Positions 1 to 6,539 of a stretch of DNA of 13,056 nucleotides are shown in pieces. The notes below the pieces were generated by a model. It saw nothing but the letters and a program-made list of their open reading frames with translations, was not told the origin of the DNA and did not search any database. The stretch comes from an uncultured Paracoccaceae bacterium (GTDB taxonomy: Bacteria > Pseudomonadota > Alphaproteobacteria > Rhodobacterales > Rhodobacteraceae), in contig CALBSG010000093.1 of the NCBI GenBank assembly GCA_937927675.1, forward strand, positions 1 through 13,056, given 5' to 3'. A program made the position numbers and the translations under genes. Each line of letters opens with the position of its first letter. Position 1 is the first letter of the stretch.

Positions 1-42
1 ATCCTGCTGGTGGCTGTTGCCGCTGCGGTCGCGTCGAACTAA
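1..42 (+). CDS. C-terminal tail of an unidentified protein (partial)
   Basis: The window opens inside a frame that reads ILLVAVAAAVASN and ends at TAA (40-42). The tail is hydrophobic and alanine/valine rich, which would fit the end of a membrane helix, but only 13 residues are visible and the product cannot be named. Support for a real gene comes from what follows: a hairpin overlapping the stop codon and then a strong plus-strand intrinsic terminator. It is convergent with the seven-gene minus-strand run that ends at 145. Confidence 0.45.
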   Translation: MLLVAVAAAVASN

Positions 43-57
43 TCCTTTCCGGATTAG
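39..57 (+). repeat. Perfect 7-bp inverted repeat overlapping a stop codon
   Basis: CTAATCC (39-45) and GGATTAG (51-57) pair perfectly around the 5-base loop TTTCC. The left arm includes the TAA stop of the plus-strand gene tail. It has no T tract of its own and lies just ahead of the terminator at 68-100, so it may help stabilise the 3' end of the transcript. The role is inferred. Confidence 0.4.
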
Positions 58-67
58 ATCAAGATAG

Positions 68-100
68 GGGCGGTAGGTTTTCCTACCGCTCTTTTCTTTT
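68..100 (+). terminator. Rho-independent terminator
   Basis: The stem GCGGTAGG (70-77) pairs with CCTACCGC (82-89) around a TTTT loop. A G-T and a G-C pair can extend it by two. It is followed directly by the T-rich run TCTTTTCTTTT (90-100). The T tract lies only on the plus-strand side, so it ends the gene whose tail is at 1-42 rather than the minus-strand operon coming from the right, for which no clear terminator is visible. Confidence 0.85.
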
Positions 101-144
101 GTCCGGTCCGTTTCTTTTTAAGCGCCCACGTCGGGCCAAAAGAC

Positions 145-1728
145 TTAGCCCCAGACCCCCGTCAAAATATTACGCGTGACTTGTTCAACGGGACGCTCAT
201 GAGCGATCAGGCCCGCCACCCATTCACAAGATCCGGCATTGAACACCGCCCCCTTGCCCCGGCGGTATTCCACCATACAGCCGTTGCCCCTGCTGGCCCG
301 CCCCAAGGTTTCGGCATCCACCCGGCCATAGACCTGCGCCGCCACCTCTTCGGCATCCAGTGTACCGATAAAATAGTCCACATCATGCGGCCCGGTGGAA
401 TGGGCCAGCGTCGTGGCGGGTGACAACCCCACAATGGTCAAAGCGCCTTGCAACCCGGTGCCTTCGGCCGCGTGCGGCAAGCCATGGGTCATGCCATAGT
501 CAATCCCGTCCACCTCATAGCCAAAGATCTTTGACGCCGCCCCCAGCACATCGCCATAGCCAAGCCCGGTGCCCGCCATCGCCCAATGTTCGGGCCGATA
601 GATCGCAAACCCGCCCGAGCCATGGGCGGCGCAGCGGCTCCATCCGGCATAGACGCCCATGCTGCCGGTCAGCCCCATGGTTGCCACGGCAGGGCGGGCA
701 ACGCGCGGGTTGTCCCAATAGCTGGTCAGACGGTTGCTGGCCGCAAGCGGATCCGCCTGCTCGGCCGTGGCTTTGAAACAGGTCTGGGTCAGAAGGTCGC
801 CCGACAGCCGGGTTTGCCAAAAGAAATTCCCGCCGAACCGCGCGAGTTCGCCGCCCGCATCCACCCAAGCCTCCAGATGGTCGCGCATCTCCCATGTCCA
901 ATATTCGTCATGGCCGACAATCAGGGCGCGCATATAACCTGCCAGCGCGTCAGGGTCGCGGTGCAGGTCGTGCTGGGTCAGATAATCCAGTCCGATGCCC
1001 TGCCCTTCGCACCACAGGGCAAAGGGCCGCTCAAAGGCCGCCCACCCGGATGAGGCATATTTCTTCGAAATCCCGTTGGCGCGGGCGTAATCCATATGCG
1101 GATAGCGCGGGCGCGACAGCAGCGGCGAGGCATGCGGGATACGCGGGGCATCCTCGGGCCACGATACAAACCCCTTGGCCCATGGGCGCAGCAGGCTGAC
1201 ATGCGGCGCAAATTCGCTGCCGCTTTCCCCTGTCAGCCCCTGATAATGGTTCGACCCGCCCCAGTCATTGTAAGCGCACCACGTTCCCGTCGCGAGGATC
1301 ATGGCAATCCGCGCCTTGGGCTGGGCGGCTCGCAGCACGAACATATGCTGCGACTGATGGCCCGGAATGCTGAACGTGATCGTGTAAACCCCGCTCTGCC
1401 AATCGCCCGGAATCTCAAATCGCAAAACCTCTGGCCAGCCGCAGCCCGTGAACGAGTAATCGGCAGATGTCGTTGCAAAGGTGGTGGCAATCTCGCGGTC
1501 CAGCACGGTTTCCGGGTTGCCCCCGTCGCGGGCGATCACCAGCCGCGCCGAAGGGGCCGAAGACATGGCATGCAGCACAAACGTCTCGCCCGGCCTATAG
1601 GATAGCCCTGCGGTATAGCCCCAAACTTGCGCGCGCGTCGGATCATCCGAGGCCATTTCATAATAATGGCCCGTCACCGGGCTGCCGTCATCATAGGGTC
1701 CAGCAGTAAAGAACCCCTGCAACGTCAT
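145..1728 (-). CDS. N,N-dimethylformamidase large-subunit-like protein
   Basis: This 527-residue protein resembles the catalytic large (beta) subunit family of N,N-dimethylformamidase, an iron amidohydrolase that splits dimethylformamide into dimethylamine and formate. Residues ~1-135 are a beta-rich N-terminal part (GDWQSGVYTITF, about 108-119). The rest is the catalytic-type region, with TWCAYNDWGG (149-158) and GHDEYWTWEMRDHLE (272-286). Tyr153, His273 and Glu275 are spaced as I recall the Tyr-399, His-519 and Glu-521 active-site residues of the Paracoccus enzyme (122 residues from Tyr to Glu in both); this mapping is from memory. Known large subunits are about 760 residues, so part of the N-terminal region is absent, and no small-subunit gene is nearby. 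The ATG at 1728 was chosen because its ATGA overlaps the stop of the upstream dehydrogenase gene; an in-frame ATG at 1782 would overlap that gene much further. It is last in the operon. The family is fairly sure; the substrate is unknown. Confidence 0.8.
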   Translation of the reverse strand: MTLQGFFTAGPYDDGSPVTGHYYEMASDDPTRAQVWGYTAGLSYRPGETFVLHAMSSAPSARLVIARDGGNPETVLDREIATTFATTSADYSFTGCGWPEVLRFEIPGDWQSGVYTITFSIPGHQSQHMFVLRAAQPKARIAMILATGTWCAYNDWGGSNHYQGLTGESGSEFAPHVSLLRPWAKGFVSWPEDAPRIPHASPLLSRPRYPHMDYARANGISKKYASSGWAAFERPFALWCEGQGIGLDYLTQHDLHRDPDALAGYMRALIVGHDEYWTWEMRDHLEAWVDAGGELARFGGNFFWQTRLSGDLLTQTCFKATAEQADPLAASNRLTSYWDNPRVARPAVATMGLTGSMGVYAGWSRCAAHGSGGFAIYRPEHWAMAGTGLGYGDVLGAASKIFGYEVDGIDYGMTHGLPHAAEGTGLQGALTIVGLSPATTLAHSTGPHDVDYFIGTLDAEEVAAQVYGRVDAETLGRASRGNGCMVEYRRGKGAVFNAGSCEWVAGLIAHERPVEQVTRNILTGVWG

Positions 1729-2702
1729 GGCCTTGGTCCCATCAGACGCGCGACATCCAGCATGCGGTTGGAAAAGCCCCATTCGTTGTCATACCAGCCA
1801 AAAACCCGCAGCATGCCCCCCTTGGTGACCCGCGTTTCCGGCAGGGCCATGATGATGCTTTCCGCCCTTGCCCGCAGGTCGGTCGAAACCAGCGCCTTTT
1901 CGGTAGCACCGATCACCCCGCCCGCCGCGGCCAGCACAGCGTTCACCTCGGTCGCCGTGCAGGGCCGTTCAGTCATGACCGCCAAATCAACCGCTGAGAC
2001 GCTGGCCGTCGGCACCCGCACCGCCGACCCCTCAATCCGACCGGCGATCTGCGGCAAAACTGTATCCAACAGCCGCTGCGCGCTGGTCGTCGTCGGCACC
2101 ATCGACAGGGCCGCCGCGCGCGAGCGCGAAAAATCCGCCGCCGGGGCGTCCACCGTCGGCTGGCTGCCGGTATAGCAATGGATCGTGGTCATCGACCCCG
2201 TCACAACGCCCCAATGTTCATGGATCAGCCGCGCCAAGGGGGCCAGCGCATTGGTCGTGCAAGAGGCGTTCGAGACAATCGCCTGCCCGCCAAGTTCATG
2301 GTCATTGGCCCCCAGAACCACCGTCAGATCGGCGGCCTTTGACGGGCCGGAGATCAACACACGCGCCGCACCTGCCCGCAGGCCGCGCTCTGCCACATCC
2401 CGCGCATCAGCGCGCCCGGTGCATTCCATCACCAGATCGACACCCGACAGGTCCAGCCCGGAAATATCCGCTGTCCGGTGCAAGGGAATGGCCCGGCCAT
2501 CCACAACCAAAGCCCCGCCGGTCAGCGCAACGCTGCCGCGCCACGGCCCGAAAACACTGTCGAATTCAAAAAGGTAGGCGCACATCTCGGGTGCGGCGAT
2601 GTCATTGATGCCGACAATCTCGATCCCCGGGGCGGCACCTTGCGCCCATGCGCGCAACACCGACCGCCCGATCCGGCCAAAGCCGTTCACGAATACCTTC
2701 AT
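1725..2702 (-). CDS. Glyceraldehyde-3-phosphate dehydrogenase-like enzyme (probable catabolic paralogue)
   Basis: This 325-residue NAD-type dehydrogenase oxidises an aldehyde through a cysteine thioester. Its N-terminal Rossmann motif is NGFGRIGR (6-13), and Asp34 in GIND suggests a preference for NAD over NADP. The active site is SNASCTTN (144-151) with nucleophile Cys148 and general base His175. VRVPT (228-232) and WYDNEWGFSNR (303-313) are canonical. Several positions are not those of housekeeping GAPDH: the residue after CTTN is Ala where Cys is common, the usual phosphate-site T-G reads T-S (Thr206-Ser207), and the S-loop reads HCYTGSQPTVDAP. It is shorter than the usual ~335 residues. 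An SD-like GAGGG lies six bases before the ATG. It sits between the enolase-superfamily gene (104-base gap) and the dimethylformamidase-like gene (ATGA overlap). The substrate may be another phosphorylated or free aldehyde; erythrose-4-phosphate dehydrogenase is an alternative. Confidence 0.87.
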   Translation of the reverse strand: MKVFVNGFGRIGRSVLRAWAQGAAPGIEIVGINDIAAPEMCAYLFEFDSVFGPWRGSVALTGGALVVDGRAIPLHRTADISGLDLSGVDLVMECTGRADARDVAERGLRAGAARVLISGPSKAADLTVVLGANDHELGGQAIVSNASCTTNALAPLARLIHEHWGVVTGSMTTIHCYTGSQPTVDAPAADFSRSRAAALSMVPTTTSAQRLLDTVLPQIAGRIEGSAVRVPTASVSAVDLAVMTERPCTATEVNAVLAAAGGVIGATEKALVSTDLRARAESIIMALPETRVTKGGMLRVFGWYDNEWGFSNRMLDVARLMGPRP

Positions 2703-2781
2703 CGTCTGCCCTCGTCCCGAATGGCGCCCTCACCGCGCAGATCACCACGCGGCGCGGGCGCATGCAACCATGGCCCGATCA

Positions 2782-2791
2782 TTTGATCAAA
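2782..2791. promoter_or_regulatory. Perfect palindrome upstream of the GAPDH-like gene, possible operator
   Basis: TTTGATCAAA is a perfect 10-base palindrome, and GATCA-TT-TGATC (2777-2788) overlaps it. It lies in the 104-base gap between the enolase-superfamily stop and the dehydrogenase start, the longest internal gap in the operon and AT-rich against its surroundings. That suits an internal promoter or operator for the last two genes. No regulator can be named from it. Confidence 0.3.
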
Positions 2792-2806
2792 CTGGACGTA
2801 TCCGCC

Positions 2807-4048
2807 TCAGGTCGGGTTCGCCGCCGGTGCCCCACCTTCGAACCGGTTGCCACGGCGATAATCACAGGGTGCTTCTTGCATCTGCAAATGCAGCCCCGTC
2901 CCGGTGAAGGGATGTGCGCGGGCAAGGTCTTCGTCGAACTCGATGCCCAAACCGGGGGCCTCGGGCGGGATGATGTAACCATCTTCCCACTTGATCGAAT
3001 TCTTGATGAGCTTCAGGTGGAAATCGCCGCCCGTTTCAATGGTTTCGGCGATCAACAGGTTCGGAATGCTGGTCGAAAGATGCACGTTCGCTGCCCATTC
3101 CACCGGCCCGCAATAGAGATGCGGCGCCATTTCGGCGTTGAAAATCTCGGCAATGGCCGACAGCTTTTTGGCCTCCATGATGCCGCCCAACCGGCCCAGC
3201 GCAGGCTGCAAGATCTTTACCCCGCCCGCACGAAGCAGCGTGCCAAACTCGGCCTTGGTGGTCAGCCGCTCGCCCGTCGCCAGCGGAATACGTACCTGCC
3301 GGGCGACCTCGGCGAACTCCAAAAGGTTATCCGGCGGAATGGGCTCTTCATACCACAGCGGGTTGTAAGGCTCCAACTCGCGGCCCATTCGGATCGCGCC
3401 CGGCGTGGTGAACTGACCATGCGTGCCAAACAGGAGGTCAGCCTTGTCGCCGACTGCCTCGCGGATCTTGCGGCAAAACTCGACAGAACGGGTGATGTCC
3501 GACATCGCAGGCTCATGCCCGCCCCGAATGGTATAGGGGCCAGCCGGATCAAACTTTACCGCCGTAAAGCCCATCTCCACATAACGCGCCGCCGCCTGCG
3601 CCGTCATGTCGGCATTGACCCAAAACTCTGACGCGTCGTCGCCCGGCTGCGGGTAAAGATAGGTATAGCTGCGGATGCGCTCATTCATTTTGCCGCCCAA
3701 CAGCGCCCAGACCGGGCGGTTGCGCGCCTTGCCCAAGATGTCCCAGCACGCAATTTCAAGGCCCGCAAAGGCCCCCATCACCGTAGGGTCGGGGCGCTGG
3801 GTGAAGCCCGACGAGTAGACCCGGCGATACATCAACTCGATGTTTTCGGGGTTCTCGCCTTGCATATGGCGCTCGAACACATCTTCGATCACCGCACGCA
3901 TCGCCTTTGGACCAACGGTCGAGGCATAACATTCACCGTAGCCTACAAGGCCGGTGTCGGTGGTGATCTTCGGAAAGATCCAATAGCGCCCACCCCAACC
4001 CGGCGCCGGGGGCGCGACGACGAAGATTTCAAGATCTTTGAGTTTCAT
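2807..4048 (-). CDS. Mandelate racemase/muconate lactonizing enzyme family protein (likely sugar-acid dehydratase)
   Basis: This 413-residue enolase-superfamily member would abstract the proton alpha to a carboxylate and usually eliminate water from an aldonate or aldarate. The N-terminal capping domain (~1-120) is followed by the barrel: VKFDPAG (164-170, Lys165 in the second-strand position), GTHGQFT (208-214), WYEEP (232-236, metal-ligand Glu234), TGER (258-261, metal-ligand Glu260) and APHLYCGPVEWAAN (308-321, His310 as the likely acid/base). The usual Asp ligand at the end of the third strand appears to be Gly208, followed by His210 in the position where galactonate dehydratase has its catalytic His. 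The start at 4048 has a strong GGAGGA seven bases upstream and begins MKLKDLEIFVV; an in-frame ATG at 4141 would run into the preceding gene. It lies 55 bases after the upstream hydrolase. The family is certain; the substrate is unknown. Confidence 0.9.
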   Translation of the reverse strand: MKLKDLEIFVVAPPAPGWGGRYWIFPKITTDTGLVGYGECYASTVGPKAMRAVIEDVFERHMQGENPENIELMYRRVYSSGFTQRPDPTVMGAFAGLEIACWDILGKARNRPVWALLGGKMNERIRSYTYLYPQPGDDASEFWVNADMTAQAAARYVEMGFTAVKFDPAGPYTIRGGHEPAMSDITRSVEFCRKIREAVGDKADLLFGTHGQFTTPGAIRMGRELEPYNPLWYEEPIPPDNLLEFAEVARQVRIPLATGERLTTKAEFGTLLRAGGVKILQPALGRLGGIMEAKKLSAIAEIFNAEMAPHLYCGPVEWAANVHLSTSIPNLLIAETIETGGDFHLKLIKNSIKWEDGYIIPPEAPGLGIEFDEDLARAHPFTGTGLHLQMQEAPCDYRRGNRFEGGAPAANPT

Positions 4049-4055
4049 AGCCACA

Positions 4056-4061
4056 TCCTCC
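4056..4061 (-). promoter_or_regulatory. Shine-Dalgarno site fixing the start of the enolase-superfamily gene
   Basis: On the minus strand GGAGGA lies seven bases before the ATG at 4048. It selects this start over the upstream in-frame ATG at 4141, which overlaps the preceding hydrolase. Confidence 0.7.
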
Positions 4062-4103
4062 GCACTTGCCGCGAGGCTGACGCGAGGCGCGGGCAGGATC
4101 ATG

Positions 4104-4784
4104 TCAGTTCGCGACAAAACTCGTCGCGATAAGGCGATCAATCACAGCAGCCAGCGGCTCTGGCATCGACAGATGCGGGCAATGACCCGAGTCAAGCTCC
4201 TCCTGCGCCATGCCTGCCGCCATGGCCCGTTGCCAATCGGGGGGAATGGCGCGGTCGTCGCGGGCGATGATGGCCGCGCGGGGCAGTTTGGGCAGCGGGC
4301 CGGGAAAGGGCGTTTCCTGCGGGCCGATCGGCTCTGGCCCCATGCGATCGGTCATATCGTCGGTGTCGTGAAAAAACAGCGCGCGGCAACGTGCGGGATC
4401 GAAACGATAGCTTTGACGGTTCGGGCTGATGTGGAACGCCCCGCGCATCGGCTGGGATGGCCCCATCCGGCGCAGATCAGCCAACGACCTTCCGGGTTGC
4501 GGGATATAGGCGGCAAGATAAATCAGGCCGATCACCCGGTCAGGGGCCAGCGCCGCGGCTCTTGTGATGGGCAATCCCGCCGCCGAATGGCCAACCAGAA
4601 GGGTTGGCGCAGGGGTCGCGGCCAGAATTGCGTAGGCCAACTCGTCCAGCGTGACCTCCGCCCCATCACGCCCCGGCAAATCAATCGCCCGCGCCGTATG
4701 CCCCAAAGCGGCAAGAGCCGGGATCAGCCGTTCCCAAGCCCAGGCCCCAAAGCCCGAACCATGGATCAGCAAAATCTCAGCCAT
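4104..4784 (-). CDS. Alpha/beta hydrolase (EstC/methylesterase-like)
   Basis: This 226-residue cytoplasmic alpha/beta hydrolase has no signal peptide. The oxyanion-hole segment is IHGSGFGAWAW (7-17), the nucleophile elbow is GHSAAG (65-70) with Ser67, the acid is likely Asp176 or Asp177 (ARDDRAIPP) and the base His201 in SGHCPHLSMPEPL. The short length and the HGSGFGAWAW and SGHCPHLS signatures are typical of the group that includes plant methylesterases and hydroxynitrile lyases and many bacterial esterases. The ATG at 4784 was chosen because it begins right at the first strand (MAEILLIHG) and overlaps the upstream hydrolase stop by 8 bases, implying translational coupling. It sits directly beside another alpha/beta hydrolase of a different subfamily. 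An ester or lactone substrate is likely; which one cannot be told. Confidence 0.87.
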   Translation of the reverse strand: MAEILLIHGSGFGAWAWERLIPALAALGHTARAIDLPGRDGAEVTLDELAYAILAATPAPTLLVGHSAAGLPITRAAALAPDRVIGLIYLAAYIPQPGRSLADLRRMGPSQPMRGAFHISPNRQSYRFDPARCRALFFHDTDDMTDRMGPEPIGPQETPFPGPLPKLPRAAIIARDDRAIPPDWQRAMAAGMAQEELDSGHCPHLSMPEPLAAVIDRLIATSFVAN

Positions 4785-5565
4785 GGCCAATGCTGCGCAG
4801 GAAATCGTCCAGCAGCGCCACAAACTCCGCTGGCCGCTCCACCATCGGCAAATGCCCGGTGCTGCGCATCAACTCCCAGCGATGCCCACGGATCAGGTCG
4901 GCGGTTTCACGCACCAGATCGGGCGGCGTGGTGCCGTCATTGGCCCCCGCAACAACCAGCGTCGGAAGGCCCAGCGCGGCCGTGGTGGTGTAGAAATCCG
5001 CCCCCGAAATTGCATGGGCACAGCCAATCCAGCCAGCCGGGTTCATCGCCTCCAGCGTCGCGCGCACCTGCGGCATGGCGGACGCATCTTGCCATTTGCG
5101 GCCAAAAATCCGCTCCATCGCGCCGGGGGCATAGGCGGCAAGCCCCTGCGCCTCAACTTCAGCGGCACGTTGCTGCCACAGGCCCGGCCCACCGATTTTG
5201 GCCGCCGTATTGGCCAGCACAATGGCCCGCACCAGATCAAGCCGCTTGGTCGCAAGCCCCTGCGCCACCAGCCCCCCCATCGAAGACCCAACCACGACAG
5301 CGTCGGCCAAACCGAAATGCTCCATCAGGCTTTCGGCGTCGCGGATCAGCGCCCCCATCGAATAGGGCGGCGGCGGCACATCCGACCGCCCATGCCCGCG
5401 CCCATCAAACCGCAGGCAGCGAAAGCGCAGCGACAACGCGGCCACGCATGCATCCCAAAGATGCAGATCAGTGCCCAAGGCATGCAGAAACACAATCGCT
5501 GGCGCACCTTCTGGCCCGGCAATCTCGGCGTTCAGCCGCAGGTCTTGTCGCCAAATCAGGGCCAT
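4777..5565 (-). CDS. Alpha/beta hydrolase, 3-oxoadipate enol-lactonase (PcaD)-like
   Basis: This 262-residue hydrolase resembles PcaD and related C-C/lactone hydrolases in length and motifs. The oxyanion-hole segment is FLHALGTDLHLWD (26-38). FDGRGHGRSD (53-62) is typical of the family, the nucleophile elbow is GSSMGG (93-98) with Ser95, the acid is Asp210 (GANDGTTPP) and the base His238 (STGHLPMVERP). A cap domain spans about 125-190. The gene overlaps the upstream dehydratase by 10 bases and the downstream hydrolase by 8, so it is co-translated with both. No other beta-ketoadipate pathway gene is present, so a true PcaD role is doubtful; lactone opening in the operon's own pathway is more likely. 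The alpha/beta fold is certain, the exact subfamily moderately so. Confidence 0.87.
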   Translation of the reverse strand: MALIWRQDLRLNAEIAGPEGAPAIVFLHALGTDLHLWDACVAALSLRFRCLRFDGRGHGRSDVPPPPYSMGALIRDAESLMEHFGLADAVVVGSSMGGLVAQGLATKRLDLVRAIVLANTAAKIGGPGLWQQRAAEVEAQGLAAYAPGAMERIFGRKWQDASAMPQVRATLEAMNPAGWIGCAHAISGADFYTTTAALGLPTLVVAGANDGTTPPDLVRETADLIRGHRWELMRSTGHLPMVERPAEFVALLDDFLRSIGHG

Positions 5566-6539
5566 GGGGTATCTCCGAAGCGGTAAAGGGTTTCGCGAAA
5601 TAACCCCGCATCAACATTGCCACCAGAGGCCGTGCAGATCACCGTCTCTGGCAAATCCTGCCGAAAGAGCGCCGCCGCCAAAGCCACTGCGCCGCCCGGC
5701 TCAACCACGATCCGCAGATGTTGGAAGGCCAGCACCATGGCCCGCAACGCCTCATCATCCGTCACCACAAGACCCGGACCGCAAAGGCGCTGCAGAATGG
5801 GAAAGGTGATCTCACCGGGGCTTGGCGTTACGATGGCATCACAAATCGATCCGGTCGCCGCTGCATTGCGTTCCCGCTGGCCGCTCGCCAATGATCGCGC
5901 GGTATCGTCAAAGCCCGCAGGCTCTGCCGGGCGCACCCGCAACCCCGGCGCGCGGGCCTCCAGGGCCAACGCGACCCCAGCGGTCAGCCCACCCCCACCG
6001 CAACAGGTGATGACATCAGCCGTGGCTATCCCCGCCTCTGCCGCCTGCGCGGCGATCTCCAACCCCACCGTGCCTTGGCCCGCAATCACCTGCGCGTCGT
6101 CAAAGGGCCTGACCAAGGACAAGCTGCGCTTGGCCGCCAGTTCCGCCCCAATCGCATCGCGGTCCTCGTATGCGCGATCATACAGCACCACTTCGGCCCC
6201 ATAGGCACGGGTATTGGCAATTTTGACGGCAGGCGCATCCGAAGGCATCACGATGACACAGGGCGCGCCCAAACGGCTGGCGGCATAAGCCACCCCCTGC
6301 GCATGATTGCCTGACGAATAGGCCAGAACACCTTTGGCCCGTGCCTCTGCGGGCAGGGCAGTCAGCGCCGCCCAACCACCGCGAAACTTGAAACTGCCGG
6401 TCCACTGTAGACATTCAGCCTTGACGAAAATGCGCCGCCCGGCCAGCCGGTCCAGCAAAGGTGCATTCAGCAGGGGCGTCACCCGCGCCTGCCCGGCAAG
6501 CCGCCCTGCCGCCGCTTCAATCAGGGCCACGGATGTCAT
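5556..6539 (-). CDS. PLP-dependent threonine/serine dehydratase-like enzyme
   Basis: This 327-residue fold-type-II PLP enzyme would eliminate water or an equivalent beta group from a hydroxy amino acid, giving a 2-oxo acid and ammonia. The PLP lysine is Lys51 in TGSFKFRG (47-54). SSGNHAQG (75-82) binds the substrate carboxylate, CGGGGLTAG (180-188) holds the cofactor phosphate, and EPGGAVALAA (280-289) and ASGGNVD (304-310) close the site. There is no C-terminal ACT regulatory domain, so it is a short catabolic type rather than biosynthetic IlvA. Threonine, serine or threo-3-hydroxyaspartate are all possible substrates in this family; the neighbours are not those of the beta-hydroxyaspartate cycle or of hydroxyectoine breakdown. 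The start shares ATGA with the stop of the upstream hydrolase, and the end overlaps the PcaD-like gene by 10 bases. Confidence 0.88.
   Translation of the reverse strand: MTSVALIEAAAGRLAGQARVTPLLNAPLLDRLAGRRIFVKAECLQWTGSFKFRGGWAALTALPAEARAKGVLAYSSGNHAQGVAYAASRLGAPCVIVMPSDAPAVKIANTRAYGAEVVLYDRAYEDRDAIGAELAAKRSLSLVRPFDDAQVIAGQGTVGLEIAAQAAEAGIATADVITCCGGGGLTAGVALALEARAPGLRVRPAEPAGFDDTARSLASGQRERNAAATGSICDAIVTPSPGEITFPILQRLCGPGLVVTDDEALRAMVLAFQHLRIVVEPGGAVALAAALFRQDLPETVICTASGGNVDAGLFRETLYRFGDTPWP

Noticed and set aside
2648..3631. A 327-codon open frame on the plus strand opposite the enolase-superfamily gene
   Set aside because: The minus strand has a full enzyme with conserved residues and a good SD; the plus reading has none.
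4777..5565. Calling this gene pcaD and the region a beta-ketoadipate pathway
   Set aside because: No pcaB, pcaC, pcaG/H or pcaI/J gene is in the run; only the hydrolase resembles the pathway.
4038..5603. A 521-codon open frame on the plus strand across the two hydrolases
   Set aside because: It is antisense to two hydrolases with complete catalytic sets; its product is low-complexity Pro/Arg/Ala/Gln sequence without any motif.
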